Notes under the pieces: model-generated | Seen by the model: only the letters and a program-made list of their open reading frames with translations | Told to the model about the DNA's origin: nothing | Databases searched by the model: none | Made by a program: the position numbers and the translations under genes | In this document: one piece after another, positions 1-6,820 of the stretch | Layout: each line of letters begins with the position of its first letter | Position numbering within the stretch: position 1 is the first letter of the stretch | Source: Thermodesulfobacteriales bacterium | Lineage (GTDB): Bacteria; Desulfobacterota_D; UBA1144; Nemesobacterales; UBA2774 | NCBI GenBank assembly: GCA_004525335.1 | Contig: SPCL01000104.1 | Coordinates: 1 to 7,196 of the forward strand | Reading direction: 5' to 3' | Length of the DNA stretch: 7,196 nt

Positions 1-136
1 AAATCAAGGCTGTAATCATTTCATAGAAATTGGGCCTAAAAATGTCCTAGCTGGACTGATTAAGAGAACTTTATCTGATGTTTCAGTCAGCAATTTTGAG
101 AAGATCTCACAACTGGAGTCGATAAATAATGGATAA
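1..136 (+). CDS. fabD: Malonyl-CoA:ACP transacylase, C-terminal fragment
   Basis: This is the 3' end of a gene that begins before the window. Reading from base 2 gives 44 residues and then TAA at 134-136. Residues 7-22 of the fragment, FIEIGPKNVLAGLIKR, match the conserved C-terminal motif of FabD (E/V-GP-K-VL-GL-KR). FabD moves malonyl from CoA to the phosphopantetheine arm of ACP in the cytoplasm and so supplies the extender unit for fatty-acid elongation. The active-site Ser and His lie upstream and cannot be checked. The frame overlaps the fabG start by 8 bases (129-136), which suggests translational coupling. Identification rests on one short motif, but the gene order fabD-fabG-acpP-fabF supports it strongly. 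Confidence 0.9.
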   Translation, partial: NQGCNHFIEIGPKNVLAGLIKRTLSDVSVSNFEKISQLESINNG

Positions 137-875
137 TCTGAAAGGTAAAGTTGCTCTAATTACTGGCGGTTCAAGAGGAATAGGAAAGTCTATTTCTAAA
201 AGACTCGCATCTCAGGGAGCAACAGTAGTCATTAATTATATTCAGAACGAAACTGCTGCAGAAGACACTAAAAAAGAAATTGAAGAATCCGGCGGCCAGG
301 TGTTTACGTCTAAATTTGATGTTGCGGATTTTGATGCAGTACATGAGGAAGTTGATAAAATTATTGAAAAGCTAGGAGGTCTCCATATACTGATTAATAA
401 TGCGGGGATCACCAAAGATACATTACTCATGAGAATGAAAGAAGAGGATTGGGACAATGTTATCTCAATAAATTTAAAAGGGATATTCAACTGCACTAAA
501 GCGGTTACACGTAACATGTTCAAACAACGGGAAGGAAGAATAGTAAATTTAACATCAGTTGTGGGAGAGATGGGCAATGCCGGTCAAACTAACTATGCTG
601 CGTCTAAAGCGGGCATTATTGGCTTTACCAAAGCATGCGCACGAGAAATGGCTTCAAGAGGGATAACGGTAAACGCTGTTAGCCCAGGATTTATAAAAAC
701 AGATATAACTGACGAATTAACAGAAGAGTTGAAAAAAGATTATATTTCTAGAATACCGCTAAATAGGTTCGGTACACCTGAAGATATAGCCGGCGCCGTT
801 GCTTTTTTGGTATCTGACGATGCTGCGTATATAACAGGAGAAGTATTTAGAGTCAACGGCGGAATATACACTTAA
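129..875 (+). CDS. fabG: 3-oxoacyl-[ACP] reductase
   Basis: FabG performs the NADPH-dependent reduction of beta-ketoacyl-ACP to (R)-3-hydroxyacyl-ACP, the first reductive step of each elongation cycle. The 248-residue protein is the usual length for a classical short-chain dehydrogenase. It shows the Rossmann dinucleotide motif TGGSRGIG at residues 12-19, NNAG at 90-93, and a complete catalytic tetrad of N115, S143, Y156 and K160 (YAASK at 156-160). The C-terminal VNGG at 242-245 is also typical. The ATG start follows GGAG at 115-118 with 10 bases between, and lies inside the end of fabD. No signal peptide or membrane segment is seen, so it is cytoplasmic. Many SDR enzymes share these motifs; the position between fabD and acpP is what fixes the assignment as FabG. 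Confidence 0.96.
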   Translation: MDNLKGKVALITGGSRGIGKSISKRLASQGATVVINYIQNETAAEDTKKEIEESGGQVFTSKFDVADFDAVHEEVDKIIEKLGGLHILINNAGITKDTLLMRMKEEDWDNVISINLKGIFNCTKAVTRNMFKQREGRIVNLTSVVGEMGNAGQTNYAASKAGIIGFTKACAREMASRGITVNAVSPGFIKTDITDELTEELKKDYISRIPLNRFGTPEDIAGAVAFLVSDDAAYITGEVFRVNGGIYT

Positions 876-896
876 AATTAAAGGAGGTATTTAATT

Positions 897-1142
897 ATGA
901 CTCAGGATCAAGAAATTCTTGGCAAAGTAAGGGAAATGGTTGCAAGTCAACTTGGAAAAGCAGAAGATGAGATTACCCCGGAATCTTCATTCATAGAAGA
1001 TTTAGGAGCTGATTCATTAGACTTAGTAGAGCTCATCATGTCTATGGAAGATGAGTTTGGTTTGGAAATCTCTGATGAAGATGCAGAATCAATCATTACC
1101 GTACAAGATGCGATAAACTTTATTATGGAGCGCAAAAAGTAA
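897..1142 (+). CDS. acpP: Acyl carrier protein
   Basis: AcpP carries the growing acyl chain as a thioester on a 4'-phosphopantetheine arm and presents it to FabD, FabG, FabF and related enzymes. The product is 81 residues, close to the 77-80 usual for the family, and strongly acidic. The modification motif is GADSLDLVEL at residues 37-46, with S40 as the predicted phosphopantetheine attachment site in the DSL signature. The acidic helix II after it (DLVELIMSMEDEFGLEI) is the usual partner-binding surface. A near-perfect Shine-Dalgarno sequence, AAGGAGGT at 881-888, sits 8 bases before the ATG and is the strongest in the window, consistent with the high ACP levels cells need. The last base of the stop codon is the first base of fabF. 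Confidence 0.97.
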   Translation: MTQDQEILGKVREMVASQLGKAEDEITPESSFIEDLGADSLDLVELIMSMEDEFGLEISDEDAESIITVQDAINFIMERKK

Positions 1143-2374
1143 TGAGTAGAAGGGTAGCGGTAACTGGCATTGGTCTCATTACTCCAACAGGTATAGGAAA
1201 TAAAGAGACTTGGGACGCCATTTGCAACGGTCGTTCAGGCATTAAGACAATTGAAAGGTTTGACATCACCGAACATAAAACAAAAATTGGTGGTGAAATA
1301 ACCAATTTTAATGCTGAAGAGTTTATGAATCCGAAAGAAGCGCGAAAAACTGATAGATTCATTCAATATGCGGTAGCAAGTACCAAGCTTGCTCTTGAGG
1401 ATTCAGGACTTGAGATAACTGAAGAGTTATCACCTAGAGTGGGGACTTTAATTGGTTCCGGTATTGGTGGGATGGATACCTTTAGAAACACAGTAATATT
1501 GTTAGAAGAAAAGGGCCCCAGCCGTATGTCACCATTTTTTATACCGAATATCATTACTAATCTTGCAGCAGGTCATGTCTCGATTACTTTTAATGCAAAA
1601 GGACCTAACTGTTCTACAACAACAGCATGTGCTGCCAGCACCCATGCCATAGGTTATGCAATGATAGCAATACAGAGGGGAGAGGCTGATGTTATGATAG
1701 CTGGAGGAACTGAGGCCCCCATAAATCCTTTAAGTCTGGGTGGATTTAATGCCATGCGCGCGCTGTCTACAAATAATGAAGATCCACAGGGCGCTTCACG
1801 TCCATTTGATTTGAATAGAGATGGATTTATCATAGCTGAAGGCTCTGGAATGTTAATTCTAGAAGAAATGGAATTTGCAAAAAAACGCGGCGCCAGAATA
1901 TATGCAGAAGTAATCGGCTTTGGTATGAGCAGTGACGCAAGCCACATCACGGCACCTTCTTTAGGCGGTCCCGTCAGGTGCATGCAAGCCGCTATAAAGG
2001 AAGCACAAATTAACCCCGAAGAAATTGATTATATAAATGCTCACGGAACTTCAACTCAATTAAATGATGTGAATGAAACTAGGGCTATCAAAGAAGTAAT
2101 AGGGGATAAAGCCTATGACATCCCGGTAAGTTCTACTAAATCTATGACTGGCCATCTATTAGGCGCAGCCGGTGGTATCGAAGCAGCATTTAGTGTATTA
2201 GCGATAGATAAGGGAATAATCCCACCAACTATTAATTACAACACCCCCGATCCTGATTGTGATTTGGATTATGTACCTAACGAAGCTAGGGACGCCAAAA
2301 TTACAACGGTACTAAGCAACTCATTTGGATTTGGTGGGACTAACGGCACTTTAATTTTTAGAAAAGTCGACTAA
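1142..2374 (+). CDS. fabF: 3-oxoacyl-[ACP] synthase II (KAS II)
   Basis: FabF catalyses the Claisen condensation of acyl-ACP with malonyl-ACP, extending the chain by two carbons with release of CO2. The 410-residue length is normal for the family. The thiolase-fold catalytic triad is complete: C163 (TACAAST at 161-167), H301 (NAHGTST at 299-305) and H338 (MTGHLLGAAGG at 335-345), with the conserved K333 just before the second histidine motif. The glycine-rich C-terminal segment NSFGFGGTNGTL is at 393-404. The ATG shares one base with the acpP stop (TAATG), and GGAG at 1127-1130 within acpP lies 11 bases upstream, so translation is probably coupled. FabF rather than FabB is favoured by the sequence around 331-345 and the position directly after acpP. 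It ends the fatty-acid gene group, since no fab gene follows. Confidence 0.96.
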   Translation: MSRRVAVTGIGLITPTGIGNKETWDAICNGRSGIKTIERFDITEHKTKIGGEITNFNAEEFMNPKEARKTDRFIQYAVASTKLALEDSGLEITEELSPRVGTLIGSGIGGMDTFRNTVILLEEKGPSRMSPFFIPNIITNLAAGHVSITFNAKGPNCSTTTACAASTHAIGYAMIAIQRGEADVMIAGGTEAPINPLSLGGFNAMRALSTNNEDPQGASRPFDLNRDGFIIAEGSGMLILEEMEFAKKRGARIYAEVIGFGMSSDASHITAPSLGGPVRCMQAAIKEAQINPEEIDYINAHGTSTQLNDVNETRAIKEVIGDKAYDIPVSSTKSMTGHLLGAAGGIEAAFSVLAIDKGIIPPTINYNTPDPDCDLDYVPNEARDAKITTVLSNSFGFGGTNGTLIFRKVD

Positions 2375-2408
2375 TAAAAATTTATGGGTTTGATTCGTCA
2401 ATCTAAAG

Positions 2409-2457
2409 AATATTTTCAGTTTATAGCATGAAAATAAGTTTATAGCATGAAAATATT
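2409..2457. repeat. AT-rich inverted repeat spanning the tandem duplication
   Basis: AATATTTTCA at 2409-2418 is the exact reverse complement of TGAAAATATT at 2448-2457, giving 10-bp arms around a 29-base spacer. The same left arm also pairs over 8 bp with TGAAAATA at 2429-2436 in the first repeat copy, around a 10-base loop. It lies 34 bases after the fabF stop. It could be a weak 3' hairpin for the fab transcript or an operator. No U-rich tract follows, so it does not qualify as a standard terminator. Confidence 0.75.
2418..2455. repeat. Perfect 2 x 19-bp tandem direct repeat
   Basis: The unit AGTTTATAGCATGAAAATA occurs at 2418-2436 and again, with no mismatch and no gap, at 2437-2455. Flanking bases do not continue the repeat. 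Identity across both copies suggests a recent duplication by slippage, or a selected pair of binding sites. Confidence 0.97.
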
Positions 2458-2550
2458 AGTATATACCGCTTCAAGCTCAAAGTTTATCCTAATTATTATC
2501 AAAAATACGCATATTTTGACCTCTTATCTTCACTAAGACACCTTATATTC

Positions 2551-2578
2551 TTGATTTGTGGTGATTTAATTGTAGAAT
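2551..2578 (+). promoter_or_regulatory. Possible sigma70-type promoter for acnA
   Basis: TTGATT at 2551-2556 (4 of 6 to TTGACA) and TAGAAT at 2573-2578 (5 of 6 to TATAAT) are separated by 16 bases. Transcription would start near 2585, leaving a leader of about 50 bases before acnA. The region is AT-rich, so chance matches are likely; the long gap and the change of pathway make a promoter somewhere here probable. Confidence 0.4.
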
Positions 2579-2581
2579 TAC

Positions 2582-2598
2582 GGGGATTCGGGGGATTC
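2582..2598. repeat. GGGGATTC direct doublet upstream of acnA
   Basis: GGGGATTC occurs at 2582-2589 and 2591-2598, a spacing of 9 bases. It is the only G-rich patch in an otherwise AT-rich intergenic region and would lie at the transcription start or earliest leader of the proposed acnA promoter. A regulator site or an RNA element is possible, but neither is shown. Confidence 0.6.
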
Positions 2599-2636
2599 CT
2601 TCCGTTTTATCTGCAAATTAATTTAAGGAGATTTTC

Positions 2637-5333
2637 ATGAGTCAGATTAATAACAAATTAAATGCACTTTCTACGCTTAATTTACCCTCGGGTGAAGTGA
2701 AATATTATTCACTAAAAACTATAGAAGAAAGCTTTGGCGGTGATTTCTCTAAGCTGCCCGTATCTATTCGAATTCTACTAGAAAACGTAGTGAGAAACTA
2801 TGACGGAACTGTCGTAAATGATATCCATGTAAAAGCACTAGCTAACTGGACCCCAGAGAATATAGGAAGCCAAGAAATCCCTTATAATCCTGCAAGGGTT
2901 ATTCTTCAAGATTTCACTGGTGTGCCTTGTGTTGTTGATCTTGCGGCGATGAGGTCTGTTGTAAACAGACTCGGCGGGGATCCTAATAAAATTAACCCTA
3001 TAGTGCCTGTAGACTTAGTTATCGACCACTCAGTGCAAGTCGACTATTTCGGAACCCAGAAAGCCTTCGCAATGAATGTAGAGCGTGAGTATGAAAGAAA
3101 CGGTGAAAGATATGCATTTTTAAGATGGGCTCAAAAGGCTTTTGACAATTTTAGAGTTGTTCCACCGGGAACCGGCATTGTTCACCAGGTCAATCTTGAG
3201 TGCCTGGCTGACGTGGTATCAACACGCGTTGTAGGCGCAGAGAAAGTAGTCTTCCCCGATACCCTTGTTGGTACTGATTCCCACACTACTATGATAAATG
3301 GGCTCAGCGTTCTTGGCTGGGGAGTAGGCGGTATTGAAGCTGAGGCATGTATGTTGGGACAACCCCTATACATGTTAGTTCCAGATGTGATCGGATTTAA
3401 GCTACACGGGGAGCTTAAGCAAGGAGTTACAGCAACAGACCTTGTACTTACAGTTACACAAATGCTAAGAAAAAAAGGAGTTGTAGGCAAGTTCGTAGAA
3501 TTCTACGGACCGGGTCTAAGTAAGCTAGCCTTATCCGATAAAGCAACTATCGCCAATATGGCACCAGAATACGGAGCTACAATGGGATTTTTCCCTGTTG
3601 ATTCTGAAACGCTAAACTACCTCAGAATTACTGCAAGAGAAGACGTAGTAGATCTAGTTGAAGCTTACACAAAAGCACAGGGTATTTTCAGAACAGATGA
3701 TACTCCTGACCCCAACTACACAGATACCCTGGCGCTTGATATCTCAACAGTTGAGCCCTCAATGGCTGGACCTAGCCGTCCTCAGGATAGAGTTTCATTA
3801 AAAAATCTGAAAAATTCATTTGAGAATTCACTAAAAGAAAAAACCGGAAACGGAGCTGATCTAGGCAAAAGAGTAGCTGTACAATTAAACGGGAACTCTT
3901 CTGAGATGGGGAACGGATCTGTTGCAATTGCGGCTATAACGAGTTGCACAAACACTTCAAATCCATCAGTTATGGTTGCTTCAGGACTTGTAGCTAAAAA
4001 AGCGGTAGAGAAAGGTCTCACCATTGACCCTACTGTTAAAACAAGCTTGGCCCCAGGCTCAAGAGTTGTTACAGATTACCTAGATGCCGCAGGACTAACA
4101 CCATACTTAGATAAACTTGGGTTTGATCTCGTAGGCTATGGTTGTACTACCTGCATTGGAAACAGCGGCCCTCTAGCTGCTCCTATAGAAGAGGCAATCA
4201 AGGAAAATGATTTAACCGTATCCGCTGTATTAAGCGGCAACAGAAACTTCGAAGGCCGTGTACATCCTTTAGTAAAATTCTCCTACTTAGCTTCACCCCC
4301 ACTAGTTGTAGCATTTGCTCTTGCCGGAACAGTGGACATTGATATATATAACGAACCAATAGGAATAGGAACAGACGGCGAGTCCGTTTTCTTGAAAGAT
4401 ATTTGGCCTACTCAGGATGAAGTAAAAGAGACGGTTCGAAATGTACTAAACCCGGGAATATTCAAAGCACAATATTCACAAGTTTTTGAGGGAGACGATA
4501 CTTGGAAAGGGCTTGAAACACCTGAAGGAAACCTATATGAATGGGATGACAGCTCTACTTATATAAGAGAGCCGAATTTCTTTGATGACCTTACTTTGGA
4601 TCTACCTGAAACAAATGATATAAAGGGCGCACATGCACTTGCAGTTTTAGGCCATTCCATAACTACAGACCACATATCACCGGCTGGCTCTATACCAAAA
4701 GGCGGACCGGCAGGAGAATATTTAATATCTAAAGGAGTTGAACCAAGAGAGTTCAACAGCTTTGGATCGAGAAGAGGGAATCATGAGATTATGGTTAGGG
4801 GTTCTTTTGCAAACATTCGTATTAAAAACCTTATGGTTGAAGGCTCAGAGGGCGGGGTAACAAAACATGTCCCAACCAATGAAGAGCTTTCCATATATGA
4901 TGCTTCAATCAGATATCAACAAGAAGGTGTTCCACTAATTGTAATAGGCGGGAAAGAATACGGTACAGGAAGCTCAAGAGACTGGGCCGCAAAAGGAACA
5001 CTGCTATTGGGTGTTAGTGCTGTAATTTCAGAAAGTTTTGAAAGAATTCACAGAAGTAATCTTGTTGGAATGGGAGTTCTTCCACTTCAGTTTAAAGAGG
5101 GAGACAGCGCTGAATCATTAGGAATTACAGGATATGAAAAATTTGACATCGAAGGTATAGAAGACGGGCTTGCACCTGGAAAAGACATCTTAGTAAGAGT
5201 AATGCCCCCAGGAGGCCAAGATTTCACATTTAACGCAATATGCCGCTTGGACAGTCCTGTAGAAGTCGATTATTACAAAAATGGAGGCATTTTACAGACG
5301 GTGCTCAGACAAATGATGCAGGACAAGTCATAA
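2637..5333 (+). CDS. acnA: Aconitate hydratase A (IRP1/AcnA type)
   Basis: Aconitase isomerises citrate to isocitrate through cis-aconitate using a [4Fe-4S] cluster, in the cytoplasm. At 898 residues it matches the AcnA/IRP1 class (about 890) rather than AcnB. The three cluster ligands are C437 (SCTNTSNPS at 436-444), C503 and C506 (GYGCTTCIGNSG at 500-511). Other active-site motifs are TDSHTTM at 213-219, LAPGSR at 471-476, TTDHISPAGSI at 676-686, SFGSRRGNHE at 708-717 and GTGSSRDWAAKG at 776-787, where S779 corresponds to the catalytic serine and R781 to the substrate-binding arginine. Residues up to about 570 form the cluster-bearing core, and the swivel domain lies at roughly 675-820. The start is supported by AAGGAG at 2625-2630, 6 bases before the ATG. 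All key residues are present, so the enzyme should be active. Gene order places it directly before the next enzyme of the pathway, icd. Confidence 0.97.
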   Translation: MSQINNKLNALSTLNLPSGEVKYYSLKTIEESFGGDFSKLPVSIRILLENVVRNYDGTVVNDIHVKALANWTPENIGSQEIPYNPARVILQDFTGVPCVVDLAAMRSVVNRLGGDPNKINPIVPVDLVIDHSVQVDYFGTQKAFAMNVEREYERNGERYAFLRWAQKAFDNFRVVPPGTGIVHQVNLECLADVVSTRVVGAEKVVFPDTLVGTDSHTTMINGLSVLGWGVGGIEAEACMLGQPLYMLVPDVIGFKLHGELKQGVTATDLVLTVTQMLRKKGVVGKFVEFYGPGLSKLALSDKATIANMAPEYGATMGFFPVDSETLNYLRITAREDVVDLVEAYTKAQGIFRTDDTPDPNYTDTLALDISTVEPSMAGPSRPQDRVSLKNLKNSFENSLKEKTGNGADLGKRVAVQLNGNSSEMGNGSVAIAAITSCTNTSNPSVMVASGLVAKKAVEKGLTIDPTVKTSLAPGSRVVTDYLDAAGLTPYLDKLGFDLVGYGCTTCIGNSGPLAAPIEEAIKENDLTVSAVLSGNRNFEGRVHPLVKFSYLASPPLVVAFALAGTVDIDIYNEPIGIGTDGESVFLKDIWPTQDEVKETVRNVLNPGIFKAQYSQVFEGDDTWKGLETPEGNLYEWDDSSTYIREPNFFDDLTLDLPETNDIKGAHALAVLGHSITTDHISPAGSIPKGGPAGEYLISKGVEPREFNSFGSRRGNHEIMVRGSFANIRIKNLMVEGSEGGVTKHVPTNEELSIYDASIRYQQEGVPLIVIGGKEYGTGSSRDWAAKGTLLLGVSAVISESFERIHRSNLVGMGVLPLQFKEGDSAESLGITGYEKFDIEGIEDGLAPGKDILVRVMPPGGQDFTFNAICRLDSPVEVDYYKNGGILQTVLRQMMQDKS

Positions 5334-5427
5334 TCTCTGTCTTAAATTACGAAGTCTTCAAATTTTGTCAAAGTTAATGGAAAAGAGAAAAAAATTGCTC
5401 AGTTAGCCCAAAATACGCCGGATTTGC

Positions 5428-5436
5428 TGGTATGAT
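5428..5436 (+). promoter_or_regulatory. Extended -10 promoter candidate for icd
   Basis: TGGTATGAT has the TGn extension followed by TATGAT (5 of 6 to TATAAT). No good -35 lies 17 bases upstream (CCAAAA at 5408-5413), which extended -10 promoters can tolerate. Transcription would begin near 5443, giving a leader of about 60 bases that includes the hairpin at 5452-5475. It would let icd, and probably mdh, be expressed apart from acnA. Confidence 0.5.
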
Positions 5437-5451
5437 TTGAATTTTGATTTA

Positions 5452-5475
5452 TTTGGTTTATATTTTTAAACCAAA
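5452..5475 (+). promoter_or_regulatory. Stem-loop in the icd leader
   Basis: TTTGGTTTA at 5452-5460 pairs perfectly with TAAACCAAA at 5467-5475 around the 6-base loop TATTTT. It lies 29 bases before the icd ATG and 15 bases before its ribosome binding site (GGGGAG, 5491-5496), downstream of the proposed start site. No T run follows, so it is not an intrinsic terminator for acnA. It could be an mRNA-stabilising 5' stem or an operator palindrome. Confidence 0.6.
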
Positions 5476-5504
5476 ATTAGAGAATGAAAAGGGGAGCTTA
5501 AACA

Positions 5505-6752
5505 ATGTCATCCGAAAAACCCCAAGTGGGGAATAAGATACAGATTGATAAGAAAAACGACTGCTTAATTGTTCCGGATAATCCAATTATTCCTTTCATC
5601 GAAGGTGACGGTATAGGGCCTGATGTTTGGCACGCGTCACAAATCGTATTTGATGCTGCAGTTGAGAAAGCATACCGCGGTCAAAAAAAAATAGTATGGC
5701 ACGAAGTATTAACGGGAGAAAAAGCCTTTGAAGAAACAGGAGAATGGCTACCCGACAAAACCATTGAAGATCTTAAAGAATATGTTGTTTCAATAAAAGG
5801 CCCTCTCACTACCCCTATTGGAGGGGGCATGAGAAGCTTAAACGTAGCTTTAAGACAGATTTTAGACCTCTACGCCTGCGTACGCCCTATTAAATATATA
5901 AAAGGCACACCTTCACCTGTTAAAAGGCCTGAAGATATGGATATGATCATTTTCAGGGAAAATACAGAGGACCTTTATTCTGGCATAGAGTGGCAGAGCG
6001 GCACTAAGGAAGCTTATGAGATCAGAAAATATTTGGTTGAAAATTACGGCGTCTTTATAAGAGAAAATTCTGGAATAGGAATAAAACCTATAAGTCCTCT
6101 TGGAACAAAAAGACTTGTCAAAAAGGCAATTAAACATGCATTGAAAAGAGGTCTTGAAAGCGTCACCATAGTGCATAAAGGAAATATTATGAAGTATACA
6201 GAAGGCGCTTTTAGGGACTGGGGTTATGACCTTGCAAAAGAAGAATTTCCGGACCGCACCATTACAGAGGACGAGTTTTGGGATAAGTATGACGGCAAGA
6301 AGCCAGAGGGCAAAGTTATTATTAAAGACAGAATTGCCGACAATATGCTTCAGCAGATATTAACAAGAACTAAAGACTATCAAGTGATTGCCACTCCAAA
6401 CCTTAACGGAGACTATTTGTCTGATGCGTGCGCTGCTCAAGTTGGCGGATTAGGTATGGCTCCTGGAGGCAACATAGGAGACCATCTGGCTCTTTTTGAA
6501 GCCACACACGGAACAGCACCAAAATACGCAGGTCTAGATAAAGTTAATCCTAGCTCTCTAATTCTTTCAGGAGTCATGATGTTTGAGTATCTTGGATGGA
6601 ATGAAGCAGGTGACTTAATATTAAAAGCCATGGAAAAAACTATTCTGGATAAGACAGTTACATATGACCTAGAACGTCAGCTTGATAATGCCAAACTACT
6701 TAAGTGCTCAGAGTTTGGAGAAGCAGTAGCTGAAAATATGGACAGGGTATAA
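5505..6752 (+). CDS. icd: Isocitrate dehydrogenase, NADP-dependent
   Basis: Icd oxidatively decarboxylates isocitrate to 2-oxoglutarate in the cytoplasm. At 415 residues it is almost the length of E. coli Icd (416). Isocitrate-binding residues are S111, N113 and R117 (RSLNVALRQ at 110-118), R127 and R151 (FRENTEDLYSG at 150-160, with Y158), K225 (VHKGN at 223-227), and metal ligands D279, D303 and D307 (NGDYLSDA at 301-308). NADP preference is indicated by the E. coli-type set K340, Y341, V347, Y387 and R391 (HGTAPKYAG at 335-343 and TYDLER at 386-391); NAD-type enzymes differ there. S111 is equivalent to the serine phosphorylated by AceK in enterics, but no aceK is in the window. GGGGAG at 5491-5496 lies 8 bases before the ATG. 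The mdh start follows 68 bases after the stop. Confidence 0.97.
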   Translation: MSSEKPQVGNKIQIDKKNDCLIVPDNPIIPFIEGDGIGPDVWHASQIVFDAAVEKAYRGQKKIVWHEVLTGEKAFEETGEWLPDKTIEDLKEYVVSIKGPLTTPIGGGMRSLNVALRQILDLYACVRPIKYIKGTPSPVKRPEDMDMIIFRENTEDLYSGIEWQSGTKEAYEIRKYLVENYGVFIRENSGIGIKPISPLGTKRLVKKAIKHALKRGLESVTIVHKGNIMKYTEGAFRDWGYDLAKEEFPDRTITEDEFWDKYDGKKPEGKVIIKDRIADNMLQQILTRTKDYQVIATPNLNGDYLSDACAAQVGGLGMAPGGNIGDHLALFEATHGTAPKYAGLDKVNPSSLILSGVMMFEYLGWNEAGDLILKAMEKTILDKTVTYDLERQLDNAKLLKCSEFGEAVAENMDRV

Positions 6753-6820
6753 AACTAAATAAAACAAAAAACGGGTTTTGATCCCAATATTTAAGAAAGA
6801 AAAAATAAAGGAGCAATAAA

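Larger units (their letters stand above)
2375..2636. other. Intergenic region between fabF and acnA
   Basis: These 262 bases hold no convincing gene and mark the change from fatty-acid to TCA-cycle genes. The left part contains an AT-rich inverted repeat carrying a 19-bp tandem duplication (2409-2457). The middle has a short AT-rich dyad (AAAATA at 2502-2507 and TATTTT at 2512-2517). The right part has a possible promoter (2551-2578), a GGGGATTC doublet (2582-2598) and the acnA ribosome binding site AAGGAG (2625-2630). I see no GC-rich stem followed by a T run, so no standard intrinsic terminator ends the fab transcript here. Confidence 0.7.

Noticed and set aside
242..577. Antisense open frame of 111 codons within fabG, and similar antisense frames at 1654-1983, 3182-3490 and 5913-6176
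   Set aside because: Each lies wholly inside a well-supported + strand gene, and the translations resemble no family I recognise. They are shadows of real coding sequence.
2384..2431. 15-codon open frame just after fabF (starts MGLIRQSK)
   Set aside because: It has no ribosome binding site, is very short, and ends within the repeat region. It is most likely chance.
2447..2536. Small open frame of 29 codons in the fabF-acnA gap, starting MKILVYTASSSKF, with a hydrophobic stretch
   Set aside because: No Shine-Dalgarno sequence precedes its ATG, the start lies inside the second tandem-repeat copy, and the composition is what AT-rich non-coding DNA gives. There is not enough to call a gene or leader peptide.
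2516..2549. TTGACC at 2516-2521 with TATATT at 2544-2549 as an acnA promoter
   Set aside because: The spacer is 22 bases, outside the range for a sigma70-type promoter. The pair at 2551-2578 with a 16-base spacer is better.
2637..5333. RNA-binding (IRP-like) moonlighting role for the aconitase
   Set aside because: The cluster cysteines C437, C503 and C506 match the IRP1 class, but no RNA target structure can be identified here. Family membership alone does not support a regulatory claim.
6765..6785. Possible terminator between icd and mdh (CAAAA ... TTTTG, or GGG ... CCC)
   Set aside because: The stems are only 3-5 bp, AT-rich or mismatched, and no U-rich tract follows. It is too weak to call, and the 68-base gap fits co-transcription.
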